From: Nipponacmea schrenckii | Taxonomy: Eukaryota; Mollusca; Gastropoda; Lottiidae | Assembly: GCA_030562195.1 (NCBI GenBank) | Contig: JAUJPP010000012.1 | Span: 7,750,001-7,814,000, forward strand | Reading direction: 5' to 3' | Length of the DNA: 64,000 bases | Shown here: piece after piece, positions 39,473 through 49,473 of the stretch | Position numbering within the stretch: the stretch's first letter is position 1 | Layout of the letters: each line of letters opens with the position of its first letter | Translations under genes and position numbers: made by a program | The notes under the pieces: generated by a model | What the model saw: only the letters and a program-made list of their open reading frames with translations | Database searches by the model: none | Told to the model about the DNA's origin: nothing

Positions 39473-39652
39473 AGAGAAGCTGACATGGATTTTAATATCG
39501 CTTATAAAACACTTTTTTAATTAGTAATGACTATCTTATATCATTATCAAAATTTATTAAGCGATAATACAGGTTAATACCCTCAAAAAACACTTTTTTC
39601 TGTCGACCCCGCAGCGTGCGGTTATCAGTCGGTTGTAAAAACCATACTTGTG

Positions 39653-39660
39653 TGACGTCA
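39653..39660. promoter_or_regulatory. CRE palindrome before the P2X7-like relic
   Basis: TGACGTCA directly followed by ATGGCGG, the layout of a TATA-less promoter with a start codon close to the transcription start. It suggests the downstream relic was once a functioning gene with its own promoter. Confidence 0.5.
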
Positions 39661-39680
39661 TGGCGGTAACCCAAAACGAT

Positions 39681-40454
39681 GGCGGACATTGAAATCAATA
39701 GTAGAAGCTGTCAGAGTTCGAGATTAATATCGTCTTATCCCGCTATGCGAGTTCTTGTGAGATAGAAAATGCGGACAGTGAAAGTGGAGGTTTTCTTGAC
39801 CAATTTGCCGTGCCAAAAGAAGCCTGCCGTAACTATCCTTTATCCATACGAACCCTAAGCCTCCGATGCCGAAAGTCGCGATAGCAGTAGGCCTTGTGTC
39901 TAGTGATGAAAATGATGGCGAACCAGCTGCTGATATCGCCTTACCTGTCGATTTAGGTCGACTGAACAACGTTTATTGGTAAGTTTAAACAAACTGTTTA
40001 ATAAAAATTGAATTAAAGTCGGAATTGCAATGATTTAATAGATTTTGTCTGCTTGAATCACGTGTTACTATAAATAGACATGCCACGCCTCTGGTTTGTT
40101 TACAAATGTCCTCCAACCATGAATAATGTTTTCTCTAATACTGTAAGGCCATCAAGAAAGCATTTCATTCAACTGCTTAGAAATAGCCTTGTTGCCTATA
40201 AGTATCATAAGTATAACAACAAAAAAACCTATCCTATCATTTCAGATGTCAGTGTACTTACGTACACATAGGGAATCCTGAGGAGTCAATTGAGTCTGGA
40301 GTGTGTGTGTGTGTTGCAGGGAGGTTGGGTGATGGACAAGAATGAGGGTCAACCTGGTGACTGTATTACACAGCATCCTGCTCTTCTTATGGTGTGTTTA
40401 GATCAAGGTGTGCTGGATCTTGCCTACAGCCATTACAAGCAGCACTATGGATAG
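39681..40454 (+). pseudogene. P2X7-like intracellular (ballast) domain gene, decayed
   Basis: Invertebrates carry many stand-alone genes for the zinc-binding C-terminal domain of P2X7. Here the first segment ends LPVDLGRLNNVYW before a donor (TTG|GTAAGT at 39978/39979), where the family has a DLGRLxNTxWC-type junction. The last segment reads DCITQHPALLMVCLDQGVLD and AYSHYKQHYG before a TAG at 40452-40454, the family pattern CITxHPxFxxVCLxxWVLxxAYxxYRQxYG. A CCRE-type cysteine pair (about 40310-40320) is in a different frame from this block, and the N-terminal part also needs frame changes. The middle exon, with the cysteine cluster, is poorly preserved (about 40085-40130). Called a pseudogene for these breaks. 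Confidence 0.6.
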
Positions 40455-40982
40455 CTGAACAAATCTCAAATGCGTAAGTGAACATATTTGAGAAGTAAAA
40501 CCATCTTTTGCAACAAATACAATTTTATCATGAAGTTGAGTATCTCATAGCATAATACTTTATCACATGTGTATGTTTTCCTAAACAATTTAAATAATGT
40601 CAAATAATGCAGCATTTAAGTATGCATTCTAAATAAATATTAAATGTATTTTTATTATAATTATATTTCAGGCAGCACAGACTGAGATACTAGTATACTG
40701 CATAATACCATTGATTTGTATAGAGGATATGGATTTCCTTAGCAAGAAGAGCGGGGAACCACTGCCTGAGTTTGATAACAATTTCCATCACCATATAATG
40801 GAGGTGGCTGAATAAACTGTAACATTATATTAGTTATCTCTTTTTATTTCTTATGGTTCAGAATAAGGTTAACTAAATGATAATGACATGGTCCTGGGCC
40901 CTCCAGACCTCGGGGACAATCATAGATACAATGACAAAAAAAATTCATAAAAAAATCCAATTATTTCTTGATATTTTAGAGT

Positions 40983-41140
40983 TCACTTTAGGGATCCAAA
41001 AAGTAACACAGTCTCTGCTTTATTTGAATGTTCATATTTAAATGCTAGTGGTGGTGGAACATTGACTGTTTCAGGCTCGTCTGTTATTGTCCCATCCAAA
41101 CAAGCCTGGCAGACCTCTCCCAATAATTGGTTGATAAACA
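40983..41140 (-). pseudogene. Possible 3' exon of the THAP-domain gene
   Basis: Minus-strand open segment beginning right after a TTTCAG acceptor (41141-41146 on plus reads CTGAAA) and ending at TGA. It contains QLLGEVCQACLDGTI and PPPLAFKYEHSNKAE. The motif PPPL..F.....KAE recalls the C-terminal tail of uncharacterised mollusc nuclear-domain genes. I infer that it belongs to the THAP relic upstream on the same strand; family support is weak. Confidence 0.35.
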
Positions 41141-41789
41141 CTGAAAGAACAAACAAAAGGGATGTATTAGCTTATGTAATTTCTGATCAGTTTCGTGTTT
41201 ACTGAAAAATTTAAAAAAAAAGAAATACCCATTCTTGTTAAACTCCTTTCCCTGATTTGCAAATTTATTGAAATGAAATGCTGGTATGAGTATTCTGTAA
41301 GGGTAAAATACAATATATGTGCAACTGAAAATAAAAACTTTGATAAAAACAGTGTTTTGTGTAAGTTTACATTGCATTAAGATTAGAACAATCAATGAGA
41401 ATTTGCCGAACAAGTCCAAAATTATGGTTGAAAATTGCTCTTTGTAAAAATAAATTTTAAAATCATGTGTGCTCATGTTGATATTTTCAAAAAAGACATT
41501 CCTAGACTAACAGTACTATTTTGAGGATGCTATTCCAATTCTCATAAAATATTGCTAAAAAGACCTTGCTTAGACAACAGACCTAGAACAAGTAGGCCAA
41601 CCCTTCATTGGTCAAGTCTATAATAATATTAATGTGAGTTTACAATAATAATATAGAATTCTAAGGCCTGGATCTAGGCCTAGTTATTCTATTCAACTCT
41701 ATTCTGCTGAACAGTATTAATTATTTCTTTGGTCCAAAACAAATATAAATGGAAAGTTTCAAACTTACTCTGGCTTTTTCCCGTTTGTC

Positions 41790-42170
41790 AAAACTCAAAC
41801 TGTCAGTGTCGAACTTCAAAGGCTCACCGCTCACGCTTTGTTGGCACTGAGACATCGTCCTCAATATTCCTTACACCCAGAGCTTTAGGATTTCTGAAAT
41901 ATGGTCCGAACTTCATCTTACTTCAAAAGCTGTCTTCTTGTCAACTGTGTCCCCATTTCAGACATGAACATGGGCGTACTGTCGAAGCAGTCCTCGGTGA
42001 AATTGACACTGCTCCATTTAATTTGTAGATGTCTAATCCGTACGGGTATTTTGCACTCTTTCCTCTCAAATTCGTCGTAATTTCTGGTTATGGGGGAACA
42101 GGTGAATACTGACATTCATGTTGTCATTTTTTTCGTTCGAACAACCACCTACAACAAATCTTCGAGGCAT
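41790..42170 (-). pseudogene. THAP-domain gene, frameshifted
   Basis: THAP domains are C2CH zinc fingers that bind DNA. The frame opens MPRRFVVGGCSN and continues through SIHLFPHNQKLRRI, matching the start of a THAP domain (MPxxCxxxxCxN ... FPxDxxLRxxW). It then meets a stop where the conserved Trp is expected. The continuation is in another frame: VNFTEDCFDS (the HFxxDCF box, His replaced by Asn) and TRRQLLK, followed by a further stop and DEVRTIF (the AVPTIF box). At least one frameshift and two stops are visible. A CRE (TGACGTCA, 42237-42244) about 70 bp upstream marks the old promoter. Confidence 0.7.
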
Positions 42171-42236
42171 TTTGCATAAATATTTATTCCTTTAACACCG
42201 TGATCAATGGCGCTTGTTTACAATTCGTTACCGCGA

Positions 42237-42244
42237 TGACGTCA
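42237..42244. promoter_or_regulatory. CRE palindrome upstream of the THAP relic
   Basis: TGACGTCA in a locally GC-richer patch that also contains TCTCGCGCGA at about 42285-42294. It lies about 70 bp upstream of the minus-strand ATG at 42168-42170, a typical promoter distance. Confidence 0.5.
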
Positions 42245-42448
42245 TATCCGCCTTCTCCACTTCCACTCAACTATTGATCGGGAAATTCTCGCGCGAATAT
42301 TGAAAACACGAATACTATCATTATAAGTTATTTATTTATCATAATTTCACATTTTTTTTTAGTTTTATATTTACTATTCATTGAACGAAAGTACCCTGTG
42401 GCGTGTCAGCTTCACTTTAAGTGCGGTTCTACCATTGTAATAATAAAT

Positions 42449-43013
42449 CCCTTTTACACTTCAAAAATTTATCCGTGTCAGGTCTAGACCAGACTCGGTT
42501 CGGTAGAAAAAATCGTAATGTAAAGGGGTCTAAGTGAGCCAGGCACGGTTAAATCAGTGCCGGGCCTGGCCCATCTAAAAGAGGTGGTCTCGGTCCGGAC
42601 CTGGCACGCTTTGAGTATCGTGTAAACCGCCTGGCTCACTTTGAATACTTTGATTGCGCATGTCCAGAAGTTTGTTATCATTTCGCGCAACGCAAATTCG
42701 AAGAAATGCGTGAAATAGAGAATTGGCATCGAACAAGATGATTAGATTGTTGCCTTATATGAAGTTTTCTTCGCCTGATACGCGTATTAATCATTTTAAA
42801 CAAAAACGTAATAATTAGGAAGTCACATTTCCCGCCATGTTGGATTCTATTTCGTGTTCTCTCTGTCTAGAGAGCTTCATTACTTCCGGCGAATAAGCGA
42901 GCCCGGCTCACTTGTTCAACATAAAATATAAAAGGTTCAAAATATGCCAGCCTGGCACGGAGTCTGGCACGGTGCCTGGCACGACTCACTTGTAGTGTAT
43001 AGTGTAAAAAGGG
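42449..43013. mobile_element. MITE-like element abutting the viral relic
   Basis: Ends CCCTTTTACACT (left) and AGTGTAAAAAGGG (right) form short imperfect terminal inverted repeats. The GC-richer interior is dense in CCTGGCACG/CGTGCCAGG motifs on both strands, including a subterminal inverted pair (about 42537-42610 and 42945-42985). No transposase. The right end lies a few bases before the first polymerase codons of the viral relic. Confidence 0.6.
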
Positions 43014-43022
43014 ACTATAGAG

Positions 43023-44267
43023 TTGACGAAAATCTATTGTTCTAAAGTAGTGGCATTTGACGCTTACGGTCTTTATGCTTCTGCTATGTGTGATGATGAA
43101 TACCCAAAAGCTGAATCAGCAAGAGCTCTGAAACAATCTGAAAAGGAAGAATTTGTAAAGCTTTTCAATAAACAACAATTTAGACCAAGGTGTGCTATTT
43201 TATCTGTTTGGTTCGATTATCAAAAAAATATTTTTTTTTCAACCAATACCAGCCAAAGACAAAATAACTTACACAGTTATAGAGGATGATAAACCCCGAA
43301 CAAAATCTGGTGATAAGATAAGATTCAGAAATGGATTTTGTAATGACGTTCTCACTTCTGTTGACATACAGGAAATTGTTTGTGCTGGTGGAAAAGTTAT
43401 CAAAATATTAGATGGGATAGTTTATGAAGAATATTTCAAAACACCCCCTTTCAAAGATTATGTTTCAACTTTAAAGGAAGAAAGAAACAAATATAAACAA
43501 AAGGGAAATTTAGTTGGCAGCGATTGTATGAAATTATTGGGTAATTCTTTATACGGTAAAACTGTTCAGAAAGATATAAATACAGAATTTCATTTATGGT
43601 CTCAAGAAACTCTTCAAGCAAATTTTGATTCCAATATAAAAAAAATTTGAAAAAGTAAATGATCAACAATATATACATGTAGTGGAAAAAGGAAAAAAGG
43701 AACAACCTGAAATTATCAAACCAACAAAAACAACAAGATTAACTCCGAGTCATTTGGGTTCATTCATTTTATTCATGTTATTGACGGTTTTAGAAAACCA
43801 GAAATATATTACACTGATACCGATAGCTTATACATATCAGATAGGAATTGGGGTAAATTGGAACAAGCTGAATTAACTTCTGAAACGGAATATGGAAAAG
43901 GGAAGAATGATTATGGAGATGGTGGTATTATATTTGGTTTATATTTGGCTCCAAAAGTAAAATACAATATCATCCTAACTTCTAATGGAGAATTAGTGGA
44001 AAAGAAAACTTTTAAAATCAAAGTTGAGTATGGAAGATTATCTTTAATTAGCAAATGGAGGAGATATTGAAAACGAATAAACCTTGGAAAAAAGTTTTAC
44101 AGACGAAAGTATTCAAACATAATTTGAATTTGAAAAGAAAACCACCAAACAAAAATGGAATTATGTATCCCTATAATAATAAGGATGAAGTTAATATGGT
44201 TGAAAATTACGAATTCGATGATTACTATTACATAATTTTGGATGAAGATGATGAAACATGTAATTGA
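43023..44267 (+). pseudogene. Protein-primed family B DNA polymerase, 5'-truncated and frameshifted (Maverick/adintovirus type)
   Basis: Replicative DNA polymerase of the kind carried by Polintons/Mavericks and adintoviruses. Visible in order: a motif A-like VAFDAYGLYASAM (43047-43085), motif B around LLGNSLYGKT (about 43535-43562), and motif C YYTDTDSLY (about 43806-43832). A conserved post-palm block KNDYGDGGIIFGLY comes next, then the C-terminus. The exonuclease and TPR1-upstream parts are missing; the left edge adjoins the MITE-like element at 42449-43013. The reading frame changes several times (near 43230, 43645, 43800 and 44020), so no functional protein is expected. Base composition is AT-rich like the rest of the relic. 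Confidence 0.85.
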
Positions 44268-44304
44268 ATACATATTTCTTCCAAAATCTAAATATCTTCC
44301 ATAT

Positions 44305-45372
44305 CTAAATTGAAATCTTTAATACCTGTGGTATTGATTGGAAATATGTTGTTTGAACCGGTTTTTCTGCTTTTCTATAACCGAATGGAACTGTAAATGT
44401 TGGAATATTGAAAAACCCACCATCAACCAAATTACAATGAATATTGATGATATCTTTGTCGTTTTCAATATTTGCTTTATAAGGAGCAAGTGTAGATTTG
44501 GTATAAAATTTCTTTTCAAAACCTAATAATTCATTTATTGAGTTTTCTACATTGAAATCTACTTGATATTTGTCTTTTAGATTTAGTTTTATTTGTTCAG
44601 ATTTAAATCACATACGAATTCAATATTTGGTCTGTTCTTATGACTTATTGGGATATAAATTCGTTGATGGAAACATATTCATAACTTCCTGGTAATAATG
44701 TTAATAATTTAAATGTTTTTCCATTGTCTTTAGAAATTTTGAATTGGTTATTCTATTCACGAACATTTCTTATTGAATTGTAAACTGAAAAATATTTAAC
44801 TTATAATTTTTATTTGGATCTAGTTCACATTCATAACCTAGGGTTAATCTTATATGTAGTTAAACTTCTTTAATTCTGTTTGTTATGGCTTCTGTCTTTT
44901 TAGTATCAATTAGAATTTTATAATATTCGATTAAATCAGTGTAATTGGCGATGGGAATGTCGCTTCATCAAATCTAGTACTGTGGTAATTTATGTATTAA
45001 GGGTTTTGTATCTATTTTAAATTGAGGAGAATTTTGATCAAACAATATTCTAAAACCATAACAATAATCCATAATCATCAACAACTGGTTTAATCTTTTT
45101 GGGTAATGTCGGGTCAAGATTTGAAAAATAACGTTTTATATCATCAATTGATTTTATTATAAATTCATTTTCTGGGACCTTTTCTATAGCATGATGTGAA
45201 ACATAGCAGGAACATTTTCTTGTTGTTGTTTTAATAGAGGCTTAAATAAATTTGATAAACTCTCCTCCATTCCCATTTGCGATAATCTTCTATCTTCAAT
45301 TTTAGATTTTATTTTATCTTTAGTTTTAATATATTCTTTATTTCTCTTTAAAAATTTTATTCAAATCTGTCA
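44305..45372 (-). pseudogene. Minor capsid (penton-like) protein relic
   Basis: Minus-strand frame, heavily broken in its first two thirds. The C-terminal third reads in one frame through VDFNVENSINELLGFEKK and INIHCNLVDGGFFN to a stop at 44305. Such 'NSI..LLGF' and 'I.VHCNL..G' blocks are familiar from the minor structural protein of Maverick/adintovirus-like elements. Many stops occur upstream of about 44600. It lies between the polymerase (convergent) and the ATPase, a position compatible with a structural-gene block. The family assignment rests on my recognition of these blocks. Confidence 0.6.
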
Positions 45373-45375
45373 TTT

Positions 45376-46110
45376 TTAATTACAAATATTTGTCATAACT
45401 TTATGTCCAGCTCGTTTTCTTGTATTAACAAAGATATATCCATGATCGTCAGGATTGTTCCATTGTCTTCTACAAAGTTTTTTAAATTCATCTTTCTCCA
45501 TACCATGAATTATTGATTGGAGTATTTGAGATAAATCTTTATCATTAAATTCAAACAAAATAAAGCAATTAGCGTTCTTTCTAATAAACATTCCGTCCAT
45601 TCCATAAAACAATTGAGACTGGTATATACAATGACAATTGTGATGTCTTCCTTTAGTAAATAATTCTTGTTGAACTGTTTGGTTTGATTGTGCTACGCAA
45701 TATTCGAAAATGATCAGGTTTTTCTTTTCTTGTCGATATGAGACAAATCTAAATCATTCACATTTTCGGTTAGTAAAACTTGAATATCAGTGGTAGTTAA
45801 TGATGGGTTGTTTTCTTTTATACAATAATTTATAAATTCTTCAGGTGTTTTGTTATTTTCTAGTTCTTCATCGTTTTCATAAATTCGAAATATTTGCTTT
45901 ATATCATCTTTTTGTAAATATTCTAAGGCTTTCAGAAATTGATAATATAATTGATTTGGAGTTGATGTATAGAGAATTAAAATCTAATAATTGGGGTGTT
46001 GTTAACATCTTAACTAAGAGGTTAGATTTTCCTGATCCTGATTGACCAACAATACACATTAACTTTGGATTTTGTGGAAACCTATCTGAATTTTTGAATT
46101 TTGCAGCCAT
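45376..46110 (-). pseudogene. A32/FtsK-like genome packaging ATPase relic
   Basis: Packaging ATPases of this group drive viral DNA into capsids. The start MAAKFKNSDRFPQNPKLMCI leads into a Walker A loop GQSGSGKSNLL at about residues 21-31. The C-terminal piece (45376-45612) includes ILFEFNDKDLSQILQSI and the tail near the stop, in a different frame from the N-terminal piece. Between them (about 45613-45900) the frame is interrupted and the Walker B region is not clearly preserved. Length, if unbroken, would be about 245 aa, usual for the family. Confidence 0.75.
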
Positions 46111-46184
46111 TTTTTTTAATGAGTATTTAATACAATTTATATTTTGAAAGAAATAAACCATCACCACTGCGAATGTTTAATTAA

Positions 46185-46690
46185 TCACCCTCCTTCTTGT
46201 TTAATCTCATTTACACCCGTATCGACTTGATCAATCAATTTAGACAAACCGTCTTTTACTGTTTTCTTGGTTGCGTGATTGAATTGTTTGACGCTTGCTA
46301 AGATATCCTTTATACCAAAACCTTTCGCTAATTTTTCCATTTCTAAATTATGTCTACGTTTTTCTCTGGCTTCAGCATCTTCTGCTTTTTTCTTATTTAC
46401 CGCTGAAGCTATACCACTTGACTTGACCCACCGGCAACAGCACCTACAACTGCTTATCCACCGAAAATTAATGGGAGAAGAAACAGAAACCCTCCTTCTT
46501 TAGCTTGCTTGTCTATTTCATTATAATTGATATTGTCCAGTACTTTATGATTTTTTAGTTTGTTAATAATTGATTGTGAATATGTGCCTTTATACCATTA
46601 TAAGTAATTGTTTTCGGTTTCCCATATTCGATTGAGTCTAATATTTTAGCGACTAAATTTTCAGGTTTCGTTTTTGAAGTTAGAAATAGA
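46185..46690 (-). pseudogene. Hydrophobic core/membrane-type virion protein relic (pX-like)
   Basis: The readable part on minus has a hydrophobic, glycine-rich stretch FLFLLPLIFGG and AVVGAVAGGSSGIASAV (about 46395-46490). A highly charged helix NKKKAEDAEAREKRRHNLEM follows, ending in an acidic tail and stop at 46185-46187. One stop interrupts the hydrophobic segment and further breaks lie upstream. Small proteins of this layout occur next to capsid genes in adenovirus/Maverick relatives. The name is by analogy, not by motif proof. Confidence 0.5.
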
Positions 46691-46697
46691 TTCAATT

Positions 46698-47640
46698 CTA
46701 TTCATTCATTCTATCAATTATATTTATGATATGACGAGATTCCTCTAACAAGAGACAATACCCTACCATATCTCCAGCTTTTTTTTCAATGTATACAGAC
46801 AACTGTACGCCTGTTTTAAACAAATCTTCTTTATGAGCAGTGCGATCAAAACAAAATATTGGAAAATTCAAAATAAAATCGAAATAATTTAACTGTGGTA
46901 CATTTCCAAATAATTCACTCATAAAGTATTTTTCACTTTCCATGAAATTCTCCTCTGTGATGGTTATCGATCCAATCTATATCAATATCTTTTTTCAAAC
47001 TACTAAGAATTCTGGTTTCTACTTCAATTGTTGGGGTTATTACTGGTATGTATAATTATATATTGGTTATTTCTAATTTAGCATTTGAATCGTTTTCTCC
47101 AAAAGATTCTCTATCATTATTTAATAGTCTTTGAAGATGGAATTTAAAGGGTAGACCAATGTAAACTTTTCTGTGTTCAAGTAATTTTGTGATATTGATC
47201 AAAATGTTAACAGTAGTTCTAACTGCCGCCAGGTTGTCATCAGCTTGTAAATTATCTTGTTGAGATTGTATTTCCCCATCTCCCGTGTCTGGTATCCAAC
47301 CCGGTGCTGTGGAATAATCTTTTGGATAAAGTAGAGTTTTCAACATAGTGTCAAACTCAACTGGGTGTTTTATTGTTTCAATTATATTTGAACCGGCTTC
47401 TAAAACTATTTCGCTGAATAAAGAGGGGAAGAAATTGTTTTCTAATGTATCACTTTGTTGTGGGACTCTGTTTTGGTTTGGAGCTCCGTCTTTAATTTTT
47501 ATATCACAGTGGAAGTAAGCGTCAGAAAGAAGTAGCCAATTGGATAATGAATTGATTTCAAATGTTACCCAACCTCCATCGTTTATCTGGGATTTAGACC
47601 CAACGGTTGGAGATATAATGATGTAATCTTTTGTTTTTTC
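46698..47640 (-). pseudogene. Major capsid protein relic (double jelly-roll, Maverick/adintovirus type)
   Basis: From about 47620 the minus strand reads in one long open frame to about 47056. It includes DGGWVTFEINSLSNWLLLSD, FFPSLFSEIVLEAGSNIIET, then the YPKDYSTAPGWIPDTGDGE block. This order (EF.I..SSNWL.LS.AYF ... LEN.FF..LFE.V.LE.G...IET) is the N-terminal half of the major capsid protein of this virus group. The C-terminal part (46698-46943, with YFDFILNFPIFCFDRTAHKE) is in another frame, and sequence around 46950-47050 is broken. Double jelly-roll fold is established for the family; it is not visible from sequence alone. Confidence 0.75.
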
Positions 47641-47708
47641 TTATTGAATGTATATTTTATAGGTTTAGAAAGATTGGGTCGAGTTTTGCTATTTTTACAT
47701 AACAGGAT

Positions 47709-47987
47709 TTAGGCCTGATTTCTACACCTTAAATCCTTTCGCGCGTTTCGCATTATGCGTTCTCTTATTTTGCACAATTCATCTAATTCATTTTTTTGGT
47801 GGACAGATGTAGTAATTGCACTCGCAGCCCGGCCAACTGATGAGATCGCTTTTACCCCCGAGGATATAAGGTTTTTGTTTTTAGTTACAAAGGATGGTAC
47901 CTCTGGAATAAGGGACATCAATCTAGAGAAGAAACCATCGCCAGTGTAATTAAACTTTCCCTTTTCATGCTTTAAAATCAATCCCAT
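47709..47987 (-). CDS. Small open frame beside the capsid genes
   Basis: 92-aa open frame starting MGLILKHEKGKFNYTGDGFF, with a mid segment LISSGVKAISSVGRAASAIT and a basic C-terminus (RIMRNARKDLR). It is uninterrupted, on the same strand as and just upstream of the major capsid gene, so probably the first gene of the structural block. Amphipathic/Ala-Ser-rich centre and basic tail would fit a small virion protein, but the family is not recognised. It may be intact only because it is short. Confidence 0.5.
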   Translation of the reverse strand: MGLILKHEKGKFNYTGDGFFSRLMSLIPEVPSFVTKNKNLISSGVKAISSVGRAASAITTSVHQKNELDELCKIRERIMRNARKDLRCRNQA

Positions 47988-48141
47988 ATTTTTAATATAG
48001 TAGATTTGATAAAAGAAATACAACAAAAGAATTTTATTATAAAATCAATACATACAAGTATAAATAAATTCTATTCAAAGGTTCATAATCAATACTCTAT
48101 TTACAAACACATTATCATGAATTATTATTAATAGTTTTCTC

Positions 48142-48276
48142 AACTGCGCATGATCGAAAAGCGTACTACAAGAACCGATATTGTTATTCGGTTGCTATTC
48201 ATCTGCGCATGGCATGATACGTCACTTACGGATGTTGTTGTTCTATGCAACTGCGCATGACCGAAAAGCGTACTAC
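48142..48276. repeat. Direct repeat pair at the edge of the viral relic
   Basis: AACTGCGCATGA(T/C)CGAAAAGCGTACTAC occurs at 48142-48169 and again at 48249-48276. Further CTGCGCA words lie at about 48201 and 48322. The block is GC-richer than its surroundings. It could be a promoter block or part of the element's terminal repeat; no matching inverted copy was found at the left end (near 43020), which is truncated. Confidence 0.6.
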
Positions 48277-48289
48277 TAGTACGCCTTGT

Positions 48290-49042
48290 TAGTTACCAAC
48301 TGTTGTTATGTTGTAAGGTATAACTGCGCAGGTAGGAAGTTAACCTTTATTGATCGAGCAAACATGTGTACCATTATGCTGTATTATTGATTGTGACGTC
48401 TGTGAATATTTGCCACGTAACTTGAAACATAAAATTAAATATATTTTACTAAATATTTTACACACTCAACTTTCTAAACAGAATCTTAGAACTGATTTGG
48501 ACAACCGTGGACACTCGAAGGGAGTTAGTAGCTGAGTCACCTTATGGCATTGTAAAGCAACCCACATATTTAACAAGTGATGGATATATAGCTATAAAAT
48601 CTCTAATAGCAGTTAGTGCAGTTTTTGTTTTTAGTTATTGATATAGGCAATAATAATACTGTTAAAATTAAATATAGATATTACATACCTGGATTGGATT
48701 AAAGTCAAATTAATTCTGTAAATCTCTTGTCCAAAGAATATTAAAACGAGAGTAGACCTCAACTAGAAACTTAACTGTACATTAACACGACTGACTTCAA
48801 AATGATTTCAATGAGGCAACAGGTGCAAAGCTATGTTCTCCCTTTGAATGAATATTTATTCAAACTATATTCGCCCTTATGACCTGGAAGATGTTTCTCA
48901 CCTTTATATTTAGCCCTTGGGAAACCGGGAAGTTTAGTTAGAGATTTTTGAATGTGTCCTGATCCGAAATAGGAGAGTGAATATTTATTAAAGACATTTC
49001 TGGTGATGTATTTTATTAAAAAGGGAGGGCGGGTCGACAAAT
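48290..49042. other. Unassigned interval between viral relic and esterase pseudogene
   Basis: No exon of the esterase (which should lie here, 3' of exon 4 on minus) is found. Nothing else recognisable apart from AT-rich sequence. Confidence 0.45.
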
Positions 49043-49133
49043 AGTAGTATTAGAGCTTACAGATATCCGGCAGCTCGGAGCGGAGTAGAGCGAAGCGGAG
49101 GGGTGCCGGATATCTGTAAGCTCTTATACTACT
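49043..49133. repeat. 91-bp near-perfect hairpin
   Basis: Two 30-base arms with a single mismatch. The left begins AGTAGTATTAGAGC and ends ATATCCGGCA; the right begins TGCCGGATAT and ends GCTCTTATACTACT. The spacer is a 31-base purine-rich stretch with GGAG/GAGCG words. The hairpin sits exactly where the donor-junction array of the esterase pseudogene ends. Confidence 0.9.
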
Positions 49134-49473
49134 GAGATGCTATATAAACTTACCTTTACTGAGTGGAGATGCTATATAAACTTACCTTTACTGAGTGGAG
49201 ATGCTATATAAACTTACCTTTACTGAGTGGATATGCTATATAAACTTGCCTTTACTGAGTGGAGATGCTATATTAACTTACCTTTACTGAGTGGAGATGC
49301 TATATAAACTTACCTTTACTGCGTGAAGATGCTATATAAACTTACCTTTACTGAGTTGAGAAAATATATATACGTACTTTTACTTAGTGGAGATAATCCA
49401 TTAACTTACCTATACTGACTGGAGATAAAATAGAAATTTTCCTATACTAAGTGGAGTTAATACATTAACATAC
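49134..49473 (-). repeat. Tandem array of exon 4 donor junctions (esterase pseudogene)
   Basis: About ten units of 31-32 bp directly follow exon 4 on the minus strand. Each unit contains CACTCAGTAAAG|GTAAGTTTATAT, that is, the last dozen bases of exon 4 plus its donor site. The seven units next to the hairpin are almost identical; those next to the exon are more diverged. The paralogous gene has an equivalent array at 62669-63790. Confidence 0.9.

Noticed and set aside
40680..40815. Plus-strand segment after a TTTCAG acceptor, open to a TAA, as a further exon of the P2X7-like relic.
   Set aside because: The encoded sequence does not resemble the expected downstream part of that domain, and the preceding frame already ends in TAG at 40452-40454.
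41084..41476. 130-residue minus open frame next to the THAP relic.
   Set aside because: Mostly low-complexity Phe/Lys residues from AT-rich sequence. Only its last part overlaps the splice-bounded segment 40983-41140, where a different frame looks coding.
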